A stretch of DNA of 15,916 nucleotides, taken from assembly GCA_018066225.1 (NCBI GenBank), contig JAGHRU010000093.1:1-15916 (forward strand), read 5' to 3'. Origin of the DNA: Candidatus Equimonas enterica. Its GTDB lineage: Bacteria > Bacteroidota > Bacteroidia > Bacteroidales > Bacteroidaceae. This document shows positions 6,947 through 12,018 of this stretch, one piece after another. The stretch's first letter is position 1. Every line of letters starts with the position of its first letter. The notes under the pieces are model-generated. The model ran no database searches, was not told where the DNA came from, and saw nothing but the letters and a program-made list of their open reading frames with translations. Position numbers and translations under genes: made by a program.

Positions 6947-7567
6947 TTACTTTGTGGCCTTGGCCATGTGGCGGTTGTTGTCAATGGTCCAAGCGGGGAT
7001 TTTGGCCTTGGCGTGCGCCATGTGGCGGCGTTCGGTCTCTTGCTTGGCGCGGGTCTCTGCCTGACGTTGGTTGTTGAGTTTCTCCCATTCCGCCGCGCTG
7101 TAATACTTCGCTGTGGCGGGATCGTAGAAGTTCATGCCCTTGATGGCTGGCGTGTTGGGGTTGCGCGACTCGTTGTAGTTGGGCACCTTGATGAGTGGCC
7201 CGGTGTATTCGCATACCTCAACGGGGACGACACCAGCGCGAACCATGTCTATTTCTTGGGCGGCTGCCATGGAGAGATCCACGATGGCTCCCCTGCGGTA
7301 GGGGCCCCTGTCGGTGACTGTGACGACGACTTCGCGTCCGTTGCGCTTGTTCTTGACCAGCAACTTCGTGCCGAAAGGCAAGGTGCGGTGTGCGCAGGTC
7401 AGGGAGTCCTTGTGATACACTTGGCCGCTACTGGTGCGACGGCCATGACTTTTGTTGCCGTAGTAGGTGGCGTTGCCGCTCTGTCGCTGCTGTGCTGCGA
7501 GGTCGGCGGTGCTGGTGAGAAGGAGAATGCTGCTGATGAGTGCAATAGCAATACGTCTAAATTTCAT
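6947..7567 (-). CDS. RlpA-like double-psi beta-barrel protein (septal ring lytic transglycosylase family)
   Basis: The 206-residue product has a signal peptide (MKFRRIAIALISSILLLTST, cleavage after about A25-Q26). No lipobox cysteine is seen, so it is probably periplasmic. Residues about 30-118 form the RlpA double-psi beta-barrel: GNATYYGNKSHGRRTSSG, LTCAHRTLPFGTKLLV and VVVTVTDRGPYRRGAIVDLS. By alignment H60 and D86 match catalytic His and Asp of RlpA. The usual glutamate of the SGE motif is Gln49 here. RlpA enzymes cut denuded glycan strands at the septum. A basic, charged C-terminal tail (about 170-206) replaces the SPOR domain of E. coli RlpA. The ATG at 7567 starts the signal peptide. 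The frame is open to 7687, but that would add 40 charged residues ahead of it. The gene is monocistronic, between its own promoter and terminator. Confidence 0.88.
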   Translation of the reverse strand: MKFRRIAIALISSILLLTSTADLAAQQRQSGNATYYGNKSHGRRTSSGQVYHKDSLTCAHRTLPFGTKLLVKNKRNGREVVVTVTDRGPYRRGAIVDLSMAAAQEIDMVRAGVVPVEVCEYTGPLIKVPNYNESRNPNTPAIKGMNFYDPATAKYYSAAEWEKLNNQRQAETRAKQETERRHMAHAKAKIPAWTIDNNRHMAKATK

Positions 7568-7757
7568 TATATTATGGTTTGACGCGAGTTGTCGCACCGT
7601 AGTTTGCCAGCAACGGTTGATAGACAGTGACAGCGGCTTTATCGCAGATGGGCGGCTGTCTCTCGCGTGTTTCGCTTCTCGTTTCACCTCTGTCCGACGT
7701 CATGGGAGGGTACTGCGAATAATCAGTGCGGACGGAGATAAAAACGAATTATCGCTG

Positions 7758-7789
7758 CAAAATTACAACTTTCTGCCGAAATGACCAAA
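7758..7789 (-). promoter_or_regulatory. Complete Bacteroidetes promoter (TTTG-N20-TAATTTTG) for rlpA
   Basis: The minus strand has TTTG at 7786-7789 and TAATTTTG at 7758-7765, spaced by 20 bp. The predicted start near 7752 leaves about 184 nt of leader before the ATG at 7567. The block 7752-7790 matches the flippase promoter at 33 of 39 positions. Confidence 0.75.
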
Positions 7790-7849
7790 TAAGTGCCTGA
7801 TTTTTTGATATTTTTGACATTTCGTGGTGGCCGTACGGCGCAAAAGATG

Positions 7850-7857
7850 TAACTTTG
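7850..7857 (+). promoter_or_regulatory. Bacteroidetes -7 box (TAACTTTG) for the WYL regulator transcript
   Basis: GTAACTTTGCA on the plus strand matches TAnnTTTG and ends 60 bp before the ATG at 7918. No TTTG -33 is seen at standard spacing. An in-frame TTG at 7855 falls inside the box and is not a start. Confidence 0.6.
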
Positions 7858-7917
7858 CACAGGGCAATTCGTGGGGGCTTCGGCCCGTATGGCGTGCCCC
7901 GAAAAGACGATGAAGCA

Positions 7918-8844
7918 ATGGACGACAACAAGATAAGCCGACAACTGGAGCTGCTGGTCTTTCTGACCAACAACAAGCACATGAACGTGGAAGAGGTGGC
8001 CGAGGCGTTGCACCTGAGCCGACGCTCGGTGTATCGCTACATTACCTCGTTTCGCAACATGGGCTTCATCGTGGAGCAACACGGGCGGGTGTATAGCATC
8101 AATCCCGATTCGTCGTTCTTCACGCAGATAACGCGTCAGATCCATTTCAGCGAAGAGGAAGCCTATGTCATCAGTCAAATCCTCAATCAGGTGGTCGATA
8201 ACCGCAGCGAGGTGCGCCATTTGCGCGACAAGTTGGCACGGCTCTACAACTGCGACGCGCTCACGCAGTATGGCCTCGACGAGGTGGTGGCGTACAATCT
8301 CTCGGTGCTCTTTCGCGCTGTCAAGGAGGAGCGTATGTGCGTCTTGCACAACTACCGCAGCGGCAACAGTAAGCGCGTCAGCGACCGCATCGTAGAGCCT
8401 TACCTCTTCATGAGCGGCAACACCGAGGTGCGGTGCTACGAGGTGAGCAGCCAGTGCAATAAGACCTTCAAACTCGCGCGCATCGAGCGTGTGGAGTTGC
8501 TCGACCTCTTCTGGGCCAACAAGGCGGCGCATCGCGAATACTACACCGACTTCTTCCACTTCACGGGCGAAGACCGTATCCCCGTGACGCTGGAGATGGG
8601 TTATCTGGCCATGAGTTGCTTGATAGAGGAGTACCCCGAGGCGGGCACGGCGGTGCAGCAGATTGCTTCCGACCGCTACCGCCTCTGCTGCGATGTCTGC
8701 TCGCTCAAAGGCGTGGGACGCTTCGTCATGGGGCTTTGCGACGACATCGACATCGTCGATTCGCCCGCGCTCTCTGCGTATGTCAGCCAGTGCATCGCTG
8801 CGGCACAGCAGCGGTTGCAGCAGGCGCAGCGCGACCAGCAATAG
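7918..8844 (+). CDS. WYL-domain transcriptional regulator with N-terminal helix-turn-helix
   Basis: The 308-residue product begins MDDNKISRQLELLVFLTNNK. Residues about 5-60 form a DeoR/HTH_11-type winged helix (MNVEEVAEALHLSRRSVYRY as recognition region, then MGFIVEQHGRVYSIN). Residues about 135-205 match a WYL domain (CVLHNYRSGN ... VEPYLFMSGNTEVRCYEV ... FKLARIERVELLD). The end resembles a WCX dimerisation region. WYL regulators bind DNA and sense ligands, often nucleic acids or nucleotides; the ligand here is unknown. The ATG at 7918 follows a promoter box and gives the expected N terminus. Downstream, 109 bp with four direct repeats separate it from a PPTase gene on the same strand. Autoregulation, or control of the PPTase-UDG pair through those repeats, is an inference. 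Confidence 0.87.
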   Translation: MDDNKISRQLELLVFLTNNKHMNVEEVAEALHLSRRSVYRYITSFRNMGFIVEQHGRVYSINPDSSFFTQITRQIHFSEEEAYVISQILNQVVDNRSEVRHLRDKLARLYNCDALTQYGLDEVVAYNLSVLFRAVKEERMCVLHNYRSGNSKRVSDRIVEPYLFMSGNTEVRCYEVSSQCNKTFKLARIERVELLDLFWANKAAHREYYTDFFHFTGEDRIPVTLEMGYLAMSCLIEEYPEAGTAVQQIASDRYRLCCDVCSLKGVGRFVMGLCDDIDIVDSPALSAYVSQCIAAAQQRLQQAQRDQQ

Positions 8845-8859
8845 CCTCCTTGACAGGCC

Positions 8860-8949
8860 GAAAAACTGGTCTGCCCTTGTCGTGAAAACTGTCTGCCCAG
8901 ATTGTGAAAACTGTCTGCGCAGACGCTAAAAACTATCTGCCCAATCCGT
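8860..8949 (+). repeat. Four imperfect tandem repeats, 22-24 bp, upstream of the PPTase gene
   Basis: Copies start at 8860 (24 bp), 8884, 8906 and 8928 (22 bp each). The shared core is (G/A)AAAACTGTCTGCCCA. Copy 3 contains a perfect 12-bp palindrome GTCTGCGCAGAC (8913-8924); copy 2 has the near form GTCTGCCCAGAT. The period is about two helical turns, which would put protein sites on one DNA face. The array ends 4 bp before the ATG at 8954 and begins 15 bp after the regulator stop. I see no promoter box here, so it may act as an operator or mRNA element. Confidence 0.8.
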
Positions 8950-8953
8950 TTTT

Positions 8954-9616
8954 ATGCCCCTACCTACCATATATATATATGATGTCCCAGAGGTGGTGAC
9001 GCCCGAGGCTTTGGCGGCTGACCTGATGCGCTTGCCCGATTTTCGGCGTGAGCAGGCGTTGCGGCTGCGTAGCCTTCGTAGGCGCATGCTTTCGGCCAAG
9101 GCCTACCTGCTCTTGCAGCATGCCGTGCGCGAAGTCTTCGGATGCACCACTACTCAGCCGTGGCGTTATGGCCCTCATGGCAAGCCGATGCTGACCGACT
9201 GCGAGGGCTTGCATTTCAGCCTGAGCCACTGCCCGCGTGCCGTCCTCTGCGCGGTGGGCACATCGCCCCTCGGGGCTGACATCGAGGCTGTGCCTGCTCA
9301 GTTGCGCCCATCATTGCTGCGCTATTGCTGCTCCGCCGAGGAGGTGGCGGCCGTAGAGGCTGATGCCGACCCGCGTATGGCCTTCACGCGGCTGTGGACG
9401 CGCAAGGAGGCGTTGGCGAAATATACGGGTGAGGGCATCATGGCGCACCGTCTGCCCCATTTGCTGACCGAGGACGCCGCGACCGGTCTCCGCTTCCAGA
9501 CCGAGGACGATGCGGCACGCGGCGTGGCGTTCAGCCTCTGCACGGCGCACTACGCGGCAGATGAAGAGGCGTGTGAAGTGCGCTTTGTACACCCCGAAAT
9601 CCCCCAAAACGAATGA
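8954..9616 (+). CDS. 4'-phosphopantetheinyl transferase, Sfp type
   Basis: The 220-residue product transfers phosphopantetheine from CoA to a serine of acyl- or peptidyl-carrier proteins in the cytoplasm. Diagnostic motifs are YGPHGKPML (72-80), HFSLSHC (87-93), GADIEAVP with magnesium ligands D109 and E111, and RLWTRKEALAKYTGEGI with W148, K151 and E152. The two-lobed Sfp length of about 220 is complete. In Bacteroidales an Sfp-type enzyme may serve fatty-acid ACP and any secondary-metabolite carriers; no carrier-protein gene is nearby. The ATG at 8954 directly follows the repeat array. Codons 5-9 contain an (AT)6 run. The stop overlaps the next start as ATGA, so the two genes are translationally coupled. 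Confidence 0.92.
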   Translation: MPLPTIYIYDVPEVVTPEALAADLMRLPDFRREQALRLRSLRRRMLSAKAYLLLQHAVREVFGCTTTQPWRYGPHGKPMLTDCEGLHFSLSHCPRAVLCAVGTSPLGADIEAVPAQLRPSLLRYCCSAEEVAAVEADADPRMAFTRLWTRKEALAKYTGEGIMAHRLPHLLTEDAATGLRFQTEDDAARGVAFSLCTAHYAADEEACEVRFVHPEIPQNE

Positions 9617-10203
9617 GCGAAATACCTGTCGAACGACACCCCTTGCAGCCCTTCTTGCCCGCAAAGGGGCGGCTGCTGATGTTAGGCTCCTTTCCGCCGC
9701 CCAAGGCGCGGTGGTGTATGGACTTCTACTACCCCAATTTCACCAATGACATGTGGCGCATCGTGGGGCTCGTCTTCTTCGGCGATGCCCTCCACTTCGT
9801 CGATACGGCGCGCCGCACCTACCGCTTGCCGCAACTCAAAGCCTTCTTGCAGGCCACAGGCATCGGCCTCTACGACACCGCCACTGCCGTGCGCCGTCTG
9901 CAAGGTACGGCAGCCGACAAAGACCTGGAGGTGGTGGAGGCCACCGATGTGGCGGCGTTGTTGGCGGCGATGCCCGCGTGTCGCGCCATTGTCACCACAG
10001 GGGAGAAGGCGACGCTGACGCTCGCCGATGCATTTCACGCCGTGCCGCCGCGTGTCGGTACCTATACCACGTTCTCGCTACGCGGCGACACCTTTCGCCT
10101 CTACCGTATGCCGAGCAGTTCGCGCGCCTATCCCATGCGCTTAGAGCGCAAGGCTGCGGCCTATCGTGCCATGTTTGCCGACTTGTTTGCGCTGCCTTCG
10201 TAG
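9613..10203 (+). CDS. Uracil-DNA glycosylase superfamily protein
   Basis: The 196-residue product has the superfamily entry motif LLMLGSFPPPKARWCMDFYY (21-40) followed by PNFTNDMWRI. Near the C terminus RMPSSSRAYPMRLERKAAAY sits where the DNA-intercalating motif is expected. The GSFP form of motif 1 recalls family 6 hypoxanthine-DNA glycosylases rather than classic Ung, but subfamily and base specificity cannot be settled by eye. It probably removes a deaminated base in base-excision repair. The start overlaps the PPTase stop by 4 nt (ATGA). The gene is followed by a hairpin at 10222-10264 that separates it from convergent tRNA-Leu. Confidence 0.8.
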   Translation: MSEIPVERHPLQPFLPAKGRLLMLGSFPPPKARWCMDFYYPNFTNDMWRIVGLVFFGDALHFVDTARRTYRLPQLKAFLQATGIGLYDTATAVRRLQGTAADKDLEVVEATDVAALLAAMPACRAIVTTGEKATLTLADAFHAVPPRVGTYTTFSLRGDTFRLYRMPSSSRAYPMRLERKAAAYRAMFADLFALPS

Positions 10204-10221
10204 CCACAGACTCGGCGCAAA

Positions 10222-10264
10222 AAGGCGTCCGTGCCATTGGTCTTCCCAATAGCACGGACGCCTT
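10222..10264. terminator. Hairpin terminator shared by tRNA-Leu (minus) and the PPTase-UDG transcript (plus)
   Basis: A perfect 13-bp stem (10222-10234 with 10252-10264; 5' arm AAGGCGTCCGTGC) is extended by an inner ATTGG/CCAAT pairing after one mismatch. On the minus strand it runs into TTTTTGCG, a good U tract for the tRNA transcript. On the plus strand no U tract follows, so termination of the UDG transcript may be weaker. Confidence 0.82.
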
Positions 10265-10270
10265 GCTGTG

Positions 10271-10352
10271 TGCGCCTGATAGGACTCGAACCTACACGTC
10301 TTGCGACACCAGATCCTAAGTCTGGCGCGTCTACCAATTTCGCCACAAGCGC
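10271..10352 (-). tRNA. tRNA-Leu (anticodon UAG)
   Basis: The minus strand folds as a class II tRNA. The acceptor GCGCTTG pairs with CAGGCGC, with discriminator A. The D arm is TGGCGAAATTGGTAGACGCGCCA-like. The anticodon stem CCAGA/TCTGG has loop CTTAGGA with anticodon TAG, there is a long variable arm (TGTCGCAAGACGT), and the T arm is GTAGGTTCGAGTCCTAT. The terminal CCA is not encoded; the next bases are CAC, so CCA must be added by the nucleotidyltransferase. A TATCTTTG box lies 11 bp upstream of the mature 5' end. Confidence 0.96.
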
Positions 10353-10362
10353 ATTGCGGGTG

Positions 10363-10370
10363 CAAAGATA
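10363..10370 (-). promoter_or_regulatory. -7 promoter box (TATCTTTG) for tRNA-Leu
   Basis: GTATCTTTGCA on the minus strand matches TAnnTTTG and would start transcription about 5 nt before the tRNA. It lies just after the queG stop, so the tRNA can be made independently of, or in addition to, read-through from queG. The A-rich tract AAAAAAAGTC precedes the box; no TTTG -33 is seen. Confidence 0.65.
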
Positions 10371-10379
10371 CGACTTTTT

Positions 10380-11375
10380 TTATTGCCGCACGCCTTCTTC
10401 GTCAATTTTTTTCGCCACTTCTTTCTCTGTGCTATGCGCCGCCATGTTGCGCAGCAGCCCTGTGTAGCCCGCGCGACGCACGGCGCTGTGGGCAAAGAGT
10501 GCCGCGTATTCCTCTTGGGTCATCGACTGCCAGTTGTCGCGTTGCAGCAAGGCCGTCGTAGGCTGTAGGTCTGCCTCGGTGGTAGCCTGCACGCGTGCGT
10601 TGTAGGGACACGCCTCGGCGCAGGCGTCGCAGCCGTAGCAGGTGCCGCTCTCCCGCATCGCACGCTGCGCGGCAGCGGGAAGTGCGCCCTTGTGCTCTAT
10701 GGTGAGGTAGGAGAGACAACGGCGCGCGTCAAGTCCCGTCGCATCGAGTGCGCCCATCGGACACGCCGCAGTGCAACGCCCGCAGTGGGGCGGACAGTGG
10801 AGCGGCAGGGGAGTGTCGTAGATGTCGGCGGGAGCGGTGAGGACGAGTTCGCCGAGGAAGCAGTAAGTGCCTGCCCCGGGCACGATGAGTTGGGTGTGGC
10901 GGCCGATGAAGCCCACGCCGCAACGCCATGCCCAGTATCGCTCATCGATGGGGGCGGTATCGACGAAGGCGGCACCCCATGCCCCTCGTGAGGGCGTGCG
11001 TCTGCCGATGCTGACTTCGGGGGAGAGAGCACCGATGGCTTGGGCCAGATGGAGCAGGCGTCGGCGCATCACCACGTGGTAGTCGCGCCCTTGGGCATAG
11101 CGGGCGATGTGCGCCTGATGTGGCTCAGTGTAGTAGGGCAGGGCAACGCTCACCACGCACCTTGCTCCTTCCACCAGCGCGCAGACATCGCGGCGCAACG
11201 CCTCATGCGCGGCCAGCCACTGCATGTCGGCGTGATGCCCGAGACGCAGACTGCGCTCTCGCCACGCAGCGTGCGCTTCTGGCAGTTTGCCCGCAGGAGC
11301 AACGCCGCAAGCGAAAAAGCCGAGACGTCGTGCCTCGGCTTTTATCGTATGAGAGGAATAGCAGGGTGTAGTCAT
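10380..11375 (-). CDS. queG: Epoxyqueuosine reductase QueG
   Basis: QueG carries out the last step of queuosine synthesis, reducing epoxyqueuosine to queuosine in tRNA with cobalamin and iron-sulfur clusters in the cytoplasm. The 331-residue product shows the family motif VDTAPIDERYWAWRCGVGFIG, with D139 as the likely proton donor, and LGELVLT. It has two ferredoxin-type cluster motifs: C194, C198, C201, C205 and C246, C249, C252, C256, the last of each followed by proline. The length fits the family (about 310-380). The ATG overlaps the deacetylase stop by 4 nt (ATGA), so translation is probably coupled. Codons 11-21 contain a terminator-like hairpin. The tRNA gene next door is tRNA-Leu, which is not a queuosine substrate. 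Confidence 0.95.
   Translation of the reverse strand: MTTPCYSSHTIKAEARRLGFFACGVAPAGKLPEAHAAWRERSLRLGHHADMQWLAAHEALRRDVCALVEGARCVVSVALPYYTEPHQAHIARYAQGRDYHVVMRRRLLHLAQAIGALSPEVSIGRRTPSRGAWGAAFVDTAPIDERYWAWRCGVGFIGRHTQLIVPGAGTYCFLGELVLTAPADIYDTPLPLHCPPHCGRCTAACPMGALDATGLDARRCLSYLTIEHKGALPAAAQRAMRESGTCYGCDACAEACPYNARVQATTEADLQPTTALLQRDNWQSMTQEEYAALFAHSAVRRAGYTGLLRNMAAHSTEKEVAKKIDEEGVRQ
11315..11343 (-). promoter_or_regulatory. Terminator-like hairpin inside the start of queG (candidate attenuator)
   Basis: On the minus-strand mRNA, AAAAGCCGAG (11334-11343) and CTCGGCTTTT (11315-11324) form a perfect 10-bp stem with a 9-nt loop, running into a U5 tract. It covers codons 11-21 of queG. It is coding sequence, so a termination role is inferred only. 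Confidence 0.35.
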
Positions 11376-12004
11376 TGACCGTCAGGGACTTTCGGCCCGA
11401 AGACCTTGAAGGCATAGCCTTCGCTTTGCAGCCATGCGATGGCACGAGGCAGCGCGTAGAGCAACTTGTCGAGGCTCTTGAGCGAGTCGTGGAAGGTGAT
11501 GATGCTGCCCGGACGCGCATAACGCATCACGCCTCGCAGCACGTCCACGCCGTTGAGGTGCGTGGAATAATCGCGCGTCACCAAGTCCCACATCACGACG
11601 TTGTAATACTTCTTGACGTAGTGATACTGCGTCGTCTTCATCCAGCCGTGTGGCGGTCGAAAGAGGTCGGTGTGCAGCAACTCGTTGGCCTTATCGACTT
11701 CGTGCAGGTAGGTGGTGCTGCCGTGTCGCAGTCCGCCGATGTGGTGGTAGGTGTGGTTGCCGATACGATGTCCCTCGGCCACGACCCTGGCATACACGTC
11801 GGGATGTTTGCGCACGTTGTCGCCTACCATGAAGAAGGTGGCTTTAACGTCATAGCGTCGGAGTACGTCGAGCACCCAAGGGGTGACTTCGGGGATAGGA
11901 CCGTCATCGAAGGTGAGATAGACGGCACGCTCCGCGTCGCTCATACGCCAAAGGGCACTCGGGTAAATCCAACGCAGAAACTTGGCGGGCTGCTCTATGA
12001 ACAC
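11372..12004 (-). CDS. Polysaccharide deacetylase family protein (CE4/NodB fold)
   Basis: The product of about 210 residues has the CE4 motifs YLTFDDGP (catalytic and metal Asp pair near 33-34), GNHTYHH (metal His pair near 84 and 88), FRPPHG and MWDLVTRDY, and ends near FHDSLKSLDKLLYALPRAI. CE4 enzymes remove N- or O-acetyl groups from glycans or peptidoglycan. No signal peptide or anchor is visible, which suggests a cytosolic or nucleotide-sugar-level role, or a non-polysaccharide substrate. No ATG lies at the N terminus. GTG at 12002-12004 gives (M)FIEQP, the start I recall for Bacteroidales homologues; TTG at 12008-12010 is the alternative. The gene sits 14 bp after the DUF2723 stop and overlaps queG by 4 nt. 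Confidence 0.88.
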   Translation of the reverse strand: MFIEQPAKFLRWIYPSALWRMSDAERAVYLTFDDGPIPEVTPWVLDVLRRYDVKATFFMVGDNVRKHPDVYARVVAEGHRIGNHTYHHIGGLRHGSTTYLHEVDKANELLHTDLFRPPHGWMKTTQYHYVKKYYNVVMWDLVTRDYSTHLNGVDVLRGVMRYARPGSIITFHDSLKSLDKLLYALPRAIAWLQSEGYAFKVFGPKVPDGQ

Positions 12005-12018
12005 GGGCAAAGGGGCGT

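Larger units (their letters stand above)
7568..7917. other. Divergent intergenic region between rlpA and the WYL regulator gene
   Basis: These 350 bp hold the rlpA promoter (7758-7789, minus), its roughly 184-nt leader (7568-7752), the regulator promoter box (7850-7857, plus) and its leader of about 54 nt. Within the rlpA leader a 6-bp hairpin can form (7629-7634 with 7655-7660). In the regulator leader a C(UUCG)G tetraloop hairpin (7875-7878 with 7883-7886) can form. I recognise no riboswitch class and no convincing extra gene. Confidence 0.55.

Noticed and set aside
7723..8841. Long minus-strand open frame (372 codons) opposite the WYL regulator gene
   Set aside because: It mirrors the regulator's codons and shows only shadow composition. 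The plus strand has clear HTH and WYL domains and a promoter.
8860..8949. CRISPR-like array
   Set aside because: The repeats are contiguous with no unique spacers, only four copies, and no cas genes are nearby.
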